Below, one piece after another: positions 21,022 through 32,622 of a stretch of DNA of 64,000 bases (position 1 is the stretch's first letter; every line of letters starts with the position of its first letter). Below the pieces are notes generated by a model that did not search any database, was not told where the DNA came from, and saw only the letters and a list, made by a program, of their open reading frames with translations. This stretch comes from Moniliella sp. 'wahieum' (lineage: Eukaryota > Basidiomycota > Moniliellomycetes > Moniliellales > Moniliellaceae), in contig RSEE01000004.1 in assembly GCA_003971905.1 (NCBI GenBank), positions 1,116,001 to 1,180,000 of the forward strand, written 5' to 3'. The position numbers and the translations under genes were made by a program.

Positions 21022-24000
21022 TGCTGGGGCCGTTTCGCGAACAGGAGAGGGTAATATATCGGCCGCAGTCGGAGTATTAGCCCGCCTGTAGAGCGTAGTA
21101 TTGCTGCGGTGTTGGATGGAGATGGTAACAACTACTAAAACACTGCGATGGCCCACAAAAGGAGAGAGCCCCAGCGAAAGACGATGATGGGGGAGGAGAG
21201 ACTTTGGTCTGAAGACACTCTATAAAAATGATAAAAGGGAAATATAGAGAGAGAGAGCTCTAAGAGTTGATATGCTGGCTCACATACAACAGGCAGAATG
21301 GGAAGGGACTGACGTATGTATGTGCAGATAAATGTAGAGACCAGAAGACAAAAGAGGAAGCTATCACGCGTTTTCACAATGAGTACGGATAAACAGTATG
21401 AAATGGGGCCCCGATCAATCATGTATATGGTGTGGTGTTCTGCGCTATCCCGCGTGTGTTGCGGTGCGTTGCGGTATGTTGCAGTATGTTTTGCGGTGCA
21501 CTGTGGTGGATGTGTGTGGCATGTTCATGAAATGTCGAGAAAGAGCAGCACTTATTGCTTGAGTGCGGGGAGGAACAATCTTTATTCAAGAGAAAAAAAG
21601 AAATGGTAAAGTGCAAAAGAAGCAGGGCAGCACACTCTGTCTCATTCACAACGCTACTAAGTACTAAGGATGCTTCGCTTACACACCCACAATAGCAGTC
21701 GGCCTGTCTCTTCCGTACCTATGCCATGATGCAGATCGATGAGTACTCGATGAGTAGAGGATGTATATGGGACGCCGAATCTCCGAAAACACGTATCGCC
21801 GCTGCTGGCCAAGTATTACATTTACATGTTACATGTTACACCAGCTTATATTTTGTAACATGTAACCCGAGAATTTGGCATACGTGGATGCGCCAGACAT
21901 ACGCAGCCACATGCCTTTTGTATTGCCTTCGTGTGTCTGTTCATATTGTCAAACACCACACATGCATTTACACACTCCACAATGCCCTTCGTCTCTCACT
22001 CGCTCCGTTGTACCCACCGCAGGAGCGATTTTCCTCTTCTTCCTTCGCTAGTTATGGCTTTAGCGCTTATCAGCAAGCGTTTCGACCCGTGTTGTACTAT
22101 GTGTATGCATATACAAATAGTACCACCGCGTGGCTCATGCTTTGGCTAACGTCCCTTCAGTTCCTCCTCAGGTCTAGGAGTTCCGCTGTCTTCTCTCGGT
22201 TTTTTCCTTTTCTGCAGATTAGCCCCTGGTGGCGAGTCACTGCTTGATGTTCCTCTGTAGGTGTTACTGGTTGGCTTAGACCACTACCACCACACTAGTG
22301 CGATTGCATCACTCTCGAGGACCATCCAGACTCCAGAGGTCTCATCAAGTAGTAAGTGCTATTGTGCCGTAACCACCTGGCGAAGCGGATGGCCCCTGCT
22401 TCCTCTCGCTGCCTTTGCCTGATTAATGATTCTGGATGCTGCTCACATGACGCTCACATCGCTTATTTTGCTATTGTGCTGCTATGGTGACTGGCTTCAC
22501 CGGCTGTGAGACACTTCCGTCCCACTCTAGCCCCTGAGACTCTGCCGACTCCGACGGCTGTGGTGGCGCGCATGTGGCCACGTATTATAAGCCAGAGGGA
22601 CTATTAGTATAATTATAGCCTTCTCCTGTATTATAACCTCGTCCCCTGTTTCCTACCACCGACGCCTATCTCTCGCCCACAATCGATCGCCTATAGCCTG
22701 CGGTCATATACGATTTAGTATCCATTTCGGTCTCCATATCCGGGTTATCAGGATGTCGCTAATACAGTTGGTCCTTTTGTGCCCCGGGCGAGTTGCATGA
22801 TGCATGATGCATGGGACCTGTGTTTGAGCTTTCGGAAAAGATCAGGAACTTAATGGAGATGGACCACATATGTTACGGGGCCCCAGATGACATGTGACAT
22901 GTGACACAAGGGAGGTGATATGTTTGTGCGTACCGGAAGATGGCACACGAGAGAACCACCGCAACTGTCATGGGGGAAGTACCGAGGTGGTAACCCCCTG
23001 TAGTTTAGGGGTATAAATATAAACCCTTGGACAGGTCAATCGGTGTATCGTACCTTAGGTTCTGCTCCAGATCCTGGTTAAACCGAGCGGGTGTAGAGGC
23101 GAGGGAGAGACCCTCTATTAGTTTGGGTGGCTGCCTGCGTGCAAAGGCCGCAGCTCAGACCCTCCGAGATAGGAGCCGCGTACGTAGGTCGTTAGACCAG
23201 TTGAAGGGGGCCAGGGCTCCGAAGTTACTCTGTTCCTCACAGCGTTACTACACTCGGTACGCTGTAGTAGGCGGGAACAGACAGAGTCCTAAAGAAGAGC
23301 AAGCGCTACTGATGCATGATGAGAGTAACCGCGGCTTGCAGCGTACTCGACGTAAGTCGTAAATTCGTAAGCGTAAAGGGTGTGGTAGAAGATGGAAGGG
23401 CGAGAGAGGAACGGGTAGTCGTGGAGACCAAAGAGGAGACAGGATAGTCGACAAGGACCACAGCTAGGAAGCCTTAGACATGGCTGCTTTTATATACAAC
23501 AGAAGGAAGCAGGCCTCAAGTGCCTCATGACAGGTATAGACAGAATGTGGGTTAGGGTTACACTTTCCTGTGAGGCAAAGACTAATGCACAACAGCCCAT
23601 GCTTTAATTTGACTTCTTGGGAAACAAAAGCACACAGAATGCGTCAAGAACTTGGCGTATATACCATGGATACCATCCCAGCACTGCAGAAACCTTTCTT
23701 CCTCCTATATAGTGAGCGCCTATAGCCCCATGCCTCACTGGCCGAGTTCAGACTCAGCTGGCACCGATGCGCTCGATGCTTATTAACCCCAGTGTCTCCA
23801 GTGTCTCTCTCAGATCCCACATATTGTGACCGGTGACCGCGTCAGCCAGAGCCCGGAGGCCCTGAAGTTCGGACTCAGCGCCCTCGTTGAACGTTGATGA
23901 ACGTTGAACTGGCTACGTTCGGTGCAACAATGTCAGTTGTGGATGAAAACGTCATACAGGGGGGGTAACCGGTAAGGATGACGACGAGTGTGTGTGTGGG

Positions 24001-24452
24001 GAGCGCCTTTGTGCACTTTTGTATCGCTCACTTGCGTGGCTGGCGCATACCACCATCTCGATAGCAAAACAGCCAAGCACATCGCAGCTGTACCTCGCTC
24101 TTCCTTTGAGCCATGGTAACGGAGCATCACTTTCGAGATGACCTCAGTCTCACTCATTTTCATACCCGGCACTGGCCTGCGTCCCTGCCCTCCTCTGTGG
24201 TCTGATGGCCGGTATCGCCCTCTAAAGCGACTCTGGGCTGTGGACTGACCGGGCTCAGTAGGAATCCCGGGTGAATCATCTCTCTTGGACGCTATCGTGC
24301 TGTGTCCGGAGACTGACGCCCAAAAGGTATGACGTTCACCGTTGTGTGAGAGATAATACCAAAACAGATGGATCAACATTCACTCCATCAGCCCCTCTCT
24401 TTCTTCCATATAGCACCCACACCACCATCATCACCACGTTTTCTCCATCATA
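21022..24452. other. Long intergenic stretch without a recognised gene
   Basis: About 3.4 kb with no convincing protein family. It holds GTTGCGGT-like degenerate units at about 21450-21515, TTACATGTTACATG units near 21818-21865, and TGCATGATGCATGATGCATG at about 22796-22815. ACATGTGACATGTGACAC lies near 22890-22908. A TATAAATATAAA at 23012-23023 has no gene that I recognise behind it. The 173-codon frame at 21726-22247 looks like chance. Confidence 0.4.
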
Positions 24453-26374
24453 ATGACTTGTTGGACCTGTCTTCCGAACATCATCTCTACCCAGAGTCTA
24501 CTCTGGACCTCTGGGGCTATTATCACGATCACCATTGCCCCACTGTTGCTCGGTATCTGTCATATTTCCATTTGCTTTTTCTTCAATGTCTTCACAGACC
24601 ACTTTTCCCTTGGACGATACGGCGATCTTCCCCACCCGATACGCGGGCACATATCGATGGCGTCCCGCCTCACATCGGCGATTTTGGTCGTATCATTGCT
24701 CTTCCTCCTATGGAAGCACACCGCCAATTTGTTAAAGAAACGGGTTCTGAAGTATTGGTCTACCGTCGTTCGGGATGGCGACCACGGCTGCTCTTGGCTG
24801 ATCCAAAGGCGATGTTACATGTTCTCAATGCTCAATACTCTTACTCCTTTCCCAAACCATCTCATATCCGCTCATTTCTCTCCCGCTGCCTGGGAGAGGG
24901 GCTTTTGGTGGTTGAAGGCAAGTCCAGCCGTGGTTCCTCGTTTCTTTTTTCTCTCGCCCGGCGTTAACATCTTTTCTGTTTCCGATTTCTCCAGGGGCCA
25001 AGCACAAAAATCAGCGCAATATCCTTCAGCCTGCGTTCAGCCTTTCTGTCATCCGCGACTTGGTGCCTTCGTTTTTCTGGCACGCTGGCCGTTTAACTGA
25101 CCGTCTGGGACGAACTGTGGATGCGTGTAAAGGCCCCAGCGACGACGCTGAATTCTTGGGACAGACGGCCGCAAGCAGCAAGCTGAGCCAGCCAGGAGCC
25201 CCAATCCTAGATGTGTATGCGTGGATGAGCAGGTGCACATTGGATGTGCTAGGTGACACAGGCTTCAATTGGTCGTTTGACAGTATCCTCAAGGATGACC
25301 CAAACGTGGTCGAATCGCCTGGACCTCGAAAGGTGGATCACATGTCGGATGCGCTTCAGTCAATATTCACCCCAATATTCCTAAAGCGCTGGGAGGTACT
25401 GGTGCTTCTTCTTCGAAACCAACCCGGATTGGGATTTCTCCAGTACTTCCGTCTCCTTTTGAACGACAGAAGGACCGTGGGCTGGAAATAATTCAAGACT
25501 CAACTAAGGACATTCTGGTCGCCAGCTGTCAAGAAATTGAAGCGGAGATGGAAGAAAAGCCCGAAGGTCTGAGGAAGGAGGACTGGGAAAACAGGCCCCA
25601 AAGTACAGGCGGCAAAGATTGCTCTTCTATATGCTCAGGAGCAAATGAGCCGTGATTTACCTGAGTCCGAGCGCCTGACGGACGCGGAGCTTTTAGGACA
25701 AATGACCACCATTCTTGGCGGGGTACGAGACTACTGGGACCCTTTTATCTTGGGTATTGTACGAACTGTACCACCCCCGGAAGTCCAACAGAAAGTTCGG
25801 AAAGAGATGCCAGACTTTGTGGCCGAGGGACGGGATATCTTAAGCTACCAGGATCTGGCTTCGCTTTCTTATCTCGATGCTGTGATCAAGGAAACATTAC
25901 GGTGCGGGCGCCGATACCGTCAACATTTCGTGTCGCTATTCATGATTCGGTCATTCCTCTTCCCGCCCGTATCCCAACACGCGACGGCCGTGGACCTTCA
26001 ATCACGTACTGTACGGGCAGGAGAGGAACTCTTTCTCCCCCTTGGCTTGATCAACACATCCGAAACGTTATGGGGACCAGACGCTACCACTTGGCGCCCC
26101 GAACGGTGGTTCGATGTACCCTCTAATGCGAAGACTGGTATGTCCCTTCACCTTACCTCCTTCATCTGCGGTCCCCGGGCTGCATTGGAAACCGGTTTGG
26201 CCTGACGGAGGCTAAAGTGGTACTCTTCTCATGCCTACTAAACTTTGACTTCTCTCCGTTGAAGGATGGGAAATTGAAGCGAAGCAAGCGATCGTACTTC
26301 GCTCTCGTGTCAAAGGCCAGGAACGAGCAGGGATGCAAATGCCTTTGCGTATCAGGCGGGTATCTGCCCCGTAA
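24453..26374 (+). CDS. Cytochrome P450 monooxygenase, ER-anchored
   Basis: Heme-thiolate monooxygenase. The ATG at 24453 opens an N-terminal anchor (IITITIAPLLLGICHISICF). The body contains HIGDFGRIIALPPMEAHRQF, SYSFPKPSHIRSFL and GEGLLVVEG. After a 77-nt intron come AKHKNQRNILQPAFS, the helix-C region, and the I-helix AGYETTGTP near 25720-25745. The K-helix EXXR is KETLR in YLDAVIKETLR, the PERF motif is WRPERWFD, and the heme loop is FICGPRGCIGNRFGL near 26160-26200, with its Cys ligand present once one G is restored. The C-terminus MPLRIRRVSAP ends at 26374. The intron 24918-24994 starts GCAAGT rather than GT, a GC-AG intron. About six single-base frame changes occur. The CYP family and substrate cannot be named; its electron donor would be the reductase at 39.5 kb. 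Confidence 0.88.
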
Positions 26375-26672
26375 TTCACATCATCTCCCCCCCCTTTTAT
26401 AAGGTCTTCGTGGCATATGTTTTTGAGTACGCCAAAAGGGAGAAGAGGACATAATAAGGGTGTGTGTGGCTGTGCGACTTGAGAACAAGGTCGGCCAAAC
26501 GGTAGCGCGTGCACATCAGCTGTTGAAACATCCAAGTTGCGGGCGTGGGCAGCAACGAGAGGATACAGAAGTATCAGGGCACCGGTGAGGACTTGGGCGA
26601 GATGGGACACCTTCTGCATGTTTGCTGGATGGGTGCTTTGATGTTATGGGGAGAGATCCCAAAAAGATAATG

Positions 26673-26678
26673 AAAAAA
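26673..26678 (-). terminator. RNA polymerase III T-run terminator
   Basis: Six T residues on the minus strand begin two bases after the end of tRNA-Arg. Confidence 0.8.
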
Positions 26679-26680
26679 TT

Positions 26681-26776
26681 AGGCTGCAGCCGGGATCGAA
26701 CCGACGACCTGCGGCAACTACAAGTCTGGGGCATGCTCGCCGAAGACCGCCACTCTGGCCACTGAGTTATGCAACC
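26681..26776 (-). tRNA. tRNA-Arg (anticodon TCG) with 23-nt intron
   Basis: On the minus strand the acceptor GGTTGCA/TGCAGCC, D stem ACTC/GAGT, anticodon stem GCGGT/GCCGC and T arm GTCGG-TTCGATC-CCGGC pair well. The variable region is AGGTC. The loop begins CT-TCG-G, giving anticodon TCG; a ~23-nt intron follows position 37 and the loop ends with T. The total of 96 bases leaves 73 mature. The discriminator would be T, unusual for arginine. A GTAG inside the intron could mislead a scan into calling tyrosine. Confidence 0.75.
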
Positions 26777-27201
26777 CTTGTTGAATGCGTCAGATTACGA
26801 CACATTTTATCCTGTCACTAGAAATATCTTGTTGAGATTTGGTGTACCCCACCGCGACTCCCACGCGTATGAACACCTCCATCGCATTCATAAAACAATT
26901 TATTGTTTCTTGCTCGTGTACTGCGAGACCAACCCCCCATAGGTCCTTAGACTCTCTTCCTCGCACAATCAGGGTTCCCCATAGGCCAACCTGCATTCTA
27001 TCTCCAACTATTCACATCTTTGCAGAGCAAAGAAGTGGTGAGGATGGTTGCTCAACATAAGGGATGCCTTAACTTGAAGAGTCAACCCTGCGGTGGGCGA
27101 GCATGGTCAAACTGAGCCAGGGTTCATGTCTCGTTTGAAAGAGGTGGCATACACAAAAGATGAGGCAGGAAGGGACTGCAGTAAGAGCGAAGACTAGAGG
27201 T
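26777..27201. other. Intergenic DNA
   Basis: No gene recognised between the tRNA and the 3' end of the ORM gene. Confidence 0.35.
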
Positions 27202-28055
27202 TCACTTTGAGAAGGCACGCGCAATTGCCGGCGTTGCTGGGCGCGAGTGGGTCGGAGAAGGCGGTAGGCTCTGAAGCGGTGTGGTGGAGGGCATAATCTT
27301 TAGACGAAGCCGGTCCAGCACAGGGAGCTTGGGGAATACACCGACAAGTGTAGCGATAAAGTTGATTGAAAAGGTCCAGGGTTGTAGTGGGTGTAATGGG
27401 TGGCCATAAGAAAGCTGAGTAGAGGGCGGGTTAGCGCTCGTTCTCTCCCTCCTTTTGGGTGAGAAAACAACGTACAGTAGAATGGGCAGGGAGGTGAGCC
27501 ACTTTTTTGTTGGCGTGAAATGTGCACCATCATCAATCTGTTCCCACAATGTTAGGCCATCGTATGCGCCCGCGTTCGACTCAAATGGGGTACCAGTCAC
27601 GTAGTGGAACATGATATAGGAAATCTGAGAGAAGGGGTCAGTACTGATCTGTTCGTACACTTGTATGAATACGCACCACCGCGTAGCCCACACAGACCAG
27701 CGTCCAGCTCAAGTCCGGCGTCATGCCTGGCAGCACGTCAAGCATAATCTTGGACAGAAAGATAAGACGACGTGAATGATCCATGCACCTGCAAGCTCAT
27801 CAGTATCAATGCAAAATTTATCCCGGGAATATGCGTATGAGGCATGGAGCAAGGAGAAAGGGGGGGGCATACCTTTGTAGTTAACCCAGTCAGCATTGGC
27901 ATTGAAGCCCGCATTCTGGTCGAGCAATTGCTCCGGCGTCTCGTTAACTTTCGTAACAGTGACCAGCGACGCGCGGCGGTCTTTTCCGGCGGGGTGCGCT
28001 GCGTGAGGGTTGCGTCGGTAATCTCGATGCGCGGCAGTGAGAGCGGCGGGGCCAT
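27202..28055 (-). CDS. ORM1: ORM/ORMDL family regulator of serine palmitoyltransferase
   Basis: ER membrane protein that restrains sphingolipid synthesis by binding serine palmitoyltransferase. The ATG at 28055 starts MAPPLSLPRIEITDATLTQR. Then RRASLVTVTKVNETPEQLL and NADWVNYK lead into the family core: GAWIIHVVLIFLSKIMLD, LSWTLVCVGYAV, SYIMFHYVTGTPFESN and LTLWEQIDDGAHFTPTKKWL. It ends with FSINFIATLVGVFPKLPVL. Four membrane segments fit ORM topology. Three introns are clear: 27789-27872 (84 nt), 27625-27676 (52 nt, GTGCGT donor) and 27415-27475 (61 nt). RRAS sits where yeast Orm proteins carry Ypk1 phosphosites, so kinase relief of inhibition is plausible. The C-terminal tail after MPSTTPLQ is longer than usual. 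One C is missing before WTFSIN and another base in the N-terminus. The identification is firm. Confidence 0.9.
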
Positions 28056-29315
28056 GGGGGTGGGTGGAAGGAGGAAGAGGTAGGATGCTAGTAGGATACG
28101 CAGGCCGACTGGAGGGGGGAAGTGCTGGGAGGTGAGTCACCTGGTCAGTGGTCACTAGTCACTGGCGACCGGTGAGTGGGGCGCATAGGGGCAGTGCAGT
28201 CTGTCCGCGCGCCGCCCGCCGCCTGATTGAGTACTCAACGTACCGCGTACTCAACGTCAACGCGTTAACTGAGTACCGAGTAGGGTTGGGGGGTGACATG
28301 TGAAATGTCATGCATGTGGCGTCCTTTGGAAGAGTTGAGCTGATCCAGCCATCCGCATCTGGGGAAGCAAGGCAATACACCAAGTACGACCTCATAGAAC
28401 TGCACGCTTAAGGCTTGCCGGTTATTCCAAAGAACCATCATGATGTGCAGTCATATTATTGGCAGATCCATCCGGTTTGGTAAGAAAAAGCGGGAGCCAG
28501 AGTGTCCAGGCCTACTGGCGACCCCATTAGCTTCCTGCGTGGGTTGACATGAGCAAAGAGTACGCTCCGGATGAGCCAGCCTGGCAAGCGCGGCATCTCT
28601 CTGTCCCTGTTTTAAGCGCTGCATTTGGTAGTACGAATCCACAGCAGAGACAGAAGAACAAGCAGCGAAATGGTTGTGCTATTCCAAGAAAGGATCCAAT
28701 CAAGGGCTCGGCAACGTGGACAGAGTCGGTCAGAACAGGGTGAATTGCGATGTACAATCAGCTACATACATGGTGGCGCTGACTGAAGATGTCGGGGAAA
28801 AAGAGATGGCGACAGTCCATGAGAAGGGGGCAGTGAGATATTGTCTAGGAAACCATGGCATCCCTGATAGAGCCTGTCGCTGCCAAACCCATCCCTCTTC
28901 GGCAACGACAGGCTCGCCAGCCTAAGGGACGCAGGTGCTCCGATCGTGCACTTCTCCACAAAACACCACATGGAGGTCAATTTCGGGTTTTCTTAAGCAC
29001 AGCGCACCACAGTGTGCATCCCATACGGCTCACGACTACAATAAGCGCACGTGTCATGATACAGGGTTGCACAACTGGCAACCTTAAGATGCATATCCTT
29101 TTGGCGTACACGTCCACCGCTAGGGGCAAAGTGCACTGGAGCTTCTTTTCTGGCAAGTAAAAGAATGCTCAATTGGAGGGAGACCGCACTGGATCCGCTG
29201 CTCAGGTGGATTCTCGCGGATACGAAAACTCAGAACGAGGCATCGCACGAGGAGAAGATCCAAGACGGCAACCCTCATATGGACCCGCTCTGGCAACAAA
29301 AGCAAGAAGAATCGT
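28056..29315. other. Intergenic DNA
   Basis: No recognised gene. It holds a CACTGGCGACCGGTGAGTG stretch at about 28159-28177, GTACTCAACGT units near 28230-28275, and a TGACATGTGAAATGTCATGC heptad patch at about 28292-28315. The frame at 28549-28743 looks like chance. Confidence 0.35.
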
Positions 29316-29705
29316 TTAATTCTCCTCCGAGCGCACCCGGGCGTTGGCGTTGGTCACCTTCACGCCAAGGGCCTTGGCCTGCTCGAGGATCAGCACGCGC
29401 TTCTTAGAAGAAACATTGTGGGCAATCTCGGCGGCGTAGGTCGTGTTGTGCATGAGCAGAAGGCTCACATCCTGGGGGTTGGACACAACAAAGCGACGGT
29501 AGCCGTTGGGCATCAAGAAACGGGTCTTGTTCGAACCGTACCCGATCTTGGGCATCTTGGTCACGTCGCGGAAACGGCGACGGACAACCGAGTCAATACC
29601 CTTGGGCTTGCGCCACGAGGTGGCGAGGCGCTTGTAGCGGTCCGCATGGTGGCGGGTGAACTTCTTAGTCCGCTTCTTGACGATGGGGATGGTGGTGGCC
29701 GCCAT
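29316..29705 (-). CDS. RPL32: Ribosomal protein eL32 (60S)
   Basis: A complete 129-residue large-subunit protein in one uninterrupted frame, the only long conserved gene in the window with no frame change. It starts [16 protein letters not shown] at an ATG at 29705. Family landmarks follow: [64 protein letters not shown] and [19 protein letters not shown]. It ends [11 protein letters not shown] at 29316. Length matches the eukaryotic family. It is transcribed away from uL13 across a 458-bp shared promoter; a leader intron just upstream of the ATG (TTCTAG at its end) is possible. Certain identification. Confidence 0.97.
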   Translation of the reverse strand: MAATTIPIVKKRTKKFTRHHADRYKRLATSWRKPKGIDSVVRRRFRDVTKMPKIGYGSNKTRFLMPNGYRRFVVSNPQDVSLLLMHNTTYAAEIAHNVSSKKRVLILEQAKALGVKVTNANARVRSEEN

Positions 29706-30163
29706 ATTGACTAGAAGAGTGAGGTGGATTCGGAGTCAGATCCTTCACTTAAGAATAGGGCAGCTCTGGTACAGACGAGCCAGCGTGGGACCACCGGGAG
29801 ACAGCGACTCACCTCTTGTTGTGTCGGTCGGTGGTGGTGACAAGCCTCGACCTGCCCAAACAACATGCTTGGACGAAATGTTGTGGTCAACGTCGCCTCG
29901 TCAAGCTGCCGCAGCGCAGGCATATGGTCAGTGTGCAGAAAATAGATTAATTTCTGTATACTGCTCTAGTGCGAGTAGGGTCTCCTTGTCTTGGCAACCC
30001 TAATTCATACAACCCTATCTTCCTCCAGCGTAACCCACGTTGGTAACATCGAGAAGTCCCCATCTCCACCACCCTACGGTAGTCAAGTTCAAGGTGAGTT
30101 TGAGGTCGGCATCGCCGTTGGCTTACGAGTACTGAGTGGAATGCTGACCGAAGCGTAGAAACC
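29706..30163. promoter_or_regulatory. Shared divergent promoter of eL32 and uL13 with telobox-like motifs
   Basis: The 458 bp between two divergent ribosomal protein genes hold four ACCCTA cores. AACCCTA lies at 29996-30002 and 30011-30017, CACCCTA at 30070-30076, and the inverse TAGGGT at 29976-29981. ACCCTA is the core of HomolE/telobox elements known in fungal ribosomal protein promoters (bound by Rap1/Tbf1-type factors). Clustering here supports joint control of the pair. Leader exons and introns of both genes probably also lie inside. Confidence 0.6.
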
Positions 30164-30776
30164 ATGTCTTCTATGTCTGCTTCTCCCGTCGTGATTGACG
30201 GAAAGGGTCACCTGCTCGGTCGCCTGGCTTCGGTTGTTGCCAAGCAAGCCCTCTCTGGCCAGGCTGTGGTGGTTGTCCGCACGGAACTCATCAACGTGTC
30301 CGGCAGCTTCTTCCGTAACAAGTTGAAGTACCACGCCTACCTTCACAAGACCCACTGCTACAACCCCTCCAAGGGGGGCCGTGGCACGAGCGTGCGCCTT
30401 CGCGCATCCTCCACAAGGCCATCCGCGGCATGATTCCCCACAAGACCGCCCGCGGCAAGGCGGCCCTGGCCAAGATCACCCTTCTGGAGGGTGTTCCTTC
30501 GCCTTACGATGCGAAGAAGAAGGTCGTTGTGCCCGCTGCCCTGCGCGTTCTTCGTCTGAAGCCCGGTCGCAACTACGCACCCTCAAGCGCATCTCGTCCG
30601 AGTTTGGCTGGAAGTACGAGGGCGTCGTCGCGAAGCTCGAGGAGAAGCGCCACGTTCGTGCTGCTGCCTACCATGAGCGCAAGGTGGCTGCTCTCAAGAA
30701 GAAGCAGGCTGCCCTTACGGGTGCTACCGGTGCCCTTGCCGAGATCAACCAGAAGCTGGCTGTCTATGGCTTCTAA
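30164..30776 (+). CDS. RPL16: Ribosomal protein uL13 (60S, L16/L13a)
   Basis: Large-subunit protein of about 200 residues. The ATG at 30164 opens [20 protein letters not shown]. Then come [31 protein letters not shown] and [18 protein letters not shown], the conserved core. After that [60 protein letters not shown] and [13 protein letters not shown] follow. It ends [11 protein letters not shown] with the stop at 30776. Two single-base losses break the frame: one G in the run after NPSK (near 30378) and one C in RNYATLKR (near 30573). Both restore the family sequence exactly if filled. There are no introns in the body. Certain identification. Confidence 0.96.
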
Positions 30777-31771
30777 ATCAGTCTTTTTGAGTGGCTGTGC
30801 TGACTCCCGTGGTAGGCACCATCTTCCAATTTCAACACTGATTTTTCCCAAAACGTGCGTGGTCGGCACGGTTCAACCGTATATGACTTGCCGAGATCCC
30901 GCTCGCCTGGGTCACCTCGTCTGTCCTTCCATGCACTCAAATACACCACATACACCCTCCCGGTGTACACTACGGCGGAAAAGGCGCTCAGATGAAGCTG
31001 ATGAAGTCCCTTCATAGAAAACAGCCCGGTCAGGTTGGAGACGCTTGCTCCCAGTTTTCTCTCCTCCAGCAGCACATTGCAACTAGGGTGAAGACCAATA
31101 ACGCTGGCAGAAAGTTATATCCCGTCCCTATGAATCAGCCTGCACCGATTACTGCTATGCCAGCTCAATGAGGTGGTGGCTAATGGGTAAGGCGTCCATG
31201 GCCAGTAGGCGAAGTCACGACTTCATACTGATTGAAGCACCTCTGTTCCAGAAAATTGCCCTGCAGAAGCCCGCATCTAACACATTGCCCAAACAGGCTC
31301 GACGGACAGGTATAGCGGGGACAAAAGTTTGGGGATGAGATGTTACCATGCTAAGGAGAAGAAGGGCTGGTCATTCCATGGCTGAGACCATTCAGATATA
31401 GGCCGCAAATGGGACAATGAACACCGTAGAAGGCATCAACGCATTCAACAGAGCGGTGTTTTTACCTTGTATGCAGGGCAGCATACCACATGCACCACAA
31501 GATCATGCCTCAAAGAGGTCCTAACGCAGTAACGCGGGCGAAATTATAGTACAGTGAAAAGAACACGTGTTTCTATGGCGGCGACAAATCTTCCTCTGAA
31601 AGCCCTTCTTGCAGCTCCTGGAATACTTTTGCCGGAGTATCAACAACGGCGGCGACAAAATGGAAGGGTTGCGGTCCAGAAGCGTTTGGATGAAGTGGTG
31701 CATCATGAACATGAATGAGGTAATGGTACGGGTGATGATGGGACCAGGAGACCTGATGGCCTTCGAGGGGG

Positions 31772-31795
31772 ACGCGATCGCGATCGCGATCGCGG
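31772..31795 (+). repeat. GCGATC hexanucleotide run
   Basis: Three to four perfect GCGATC units in tandem. The period is 6, unlike the heptads elsewhere. Confidence 0.85.
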
Positions 31796-32601
31796 TGGCG
31801 GTGGTAGCAGTGTTAAACGTTAATCTTACCAACAAAACGACCCTGCCTGTGTCATACTTTTGGCTGATGTCACTCTCATTTCCGATTTTTCATCCCAAGC
31901 GTCTCGCTTTCCCTGTTTCTTCCACTTCGCACGTACCATGTCCTCTCTGCTCTTGCTTCTTCCCCATGAACGACTACTACATCCTTTGACCTAGTCTCGA
32001 CTCTGGTCTCCCTCGCCTTAGCCCCGACTGTGACACTGCCGAAGGCCCTCAAGCTGTCACTATATGGTCAGGCCCTCTGTCAGATGTCAGCCCCCTTGAA
32101 GACGAAAGCGAATTCCGCGGAGCTGCTAATAAGCCTGAGGGACTGCAAGAGGCATCTTGGCCAAACGCCCAAGCCACACCATGCGGCTCCATAACGCATA
32201 ACCGCTTACGAGCGTGATGATATTTACTGGGAACAATCAATTATGCAACATCGAGTTATCAATCCGGCTCAGGGAAGACGGCAACCAGTTCCCGCAGCTC
32301 ATCGGTCCCTATACTTTAAGCGATCTGCCAGCACGTGCCCCGTCTACGGGCCTTATTGTGGGGGCCATGTGCGTGCTGTCAAACGCACGAGAGGTGCCAA
32401 GGTCCAAAGTGGAGGTGTGGAGGTGTCTGAGATCTGGGTGCGAACCATCAGTGCATCAGCACTTTTCTGGGTGGCATGTGCGTCAGTAAGGCCGGAGCCA
32501 GGTCTAGCAGACATCATCACCTCGGCTGCCTTATTATAGCCGTAGCCTCTATAGTCTTAGTCGAGTTTAAAGGTAAGCTGGTAATGAGGGAAGGTTTTAG
32601 A

Positions 32602-32622
32602 TAATCGATAATCGATAATCGA
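32602..32622 (+). repeat. Heptanucleotide array, TAATCGA type
   Basis: Three perfect tandem TAATCGA units (TAA plus the self-complementary TCGA), directly followed by TCA and then by two AAAGGCCT units. Confidence 0.9.

Noticed and set aside
21726-22247. 173-codon open frame in the 21-24 kb intergenic stretch
   Set aside because: Composition is not protein-like (many Tyr, Thr, Cys, His, Leu in mixed order), there is no domain, and it includes heptad-type ATGTTACATG repeats.
26212-26619. Minus-strand 135-codon frame beginning with a signal-peptide-like MQKVSHLAQVLTGALILLYP
   Set aside because: It overlaps the 3' end of the P450 gene in antisense, and the part after the hydrophobic start has no protein character. 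A very small secreted peptide remains possible.
31160-31260. Possible tRNA (A-box-like TGGCTAATGGG, TTCATAC resembling a CAT anticodon loop)
   Set aside because: No B box (GGTTCRANNCC) and no acceptor stem could be paired; at best a decayed tRNA.
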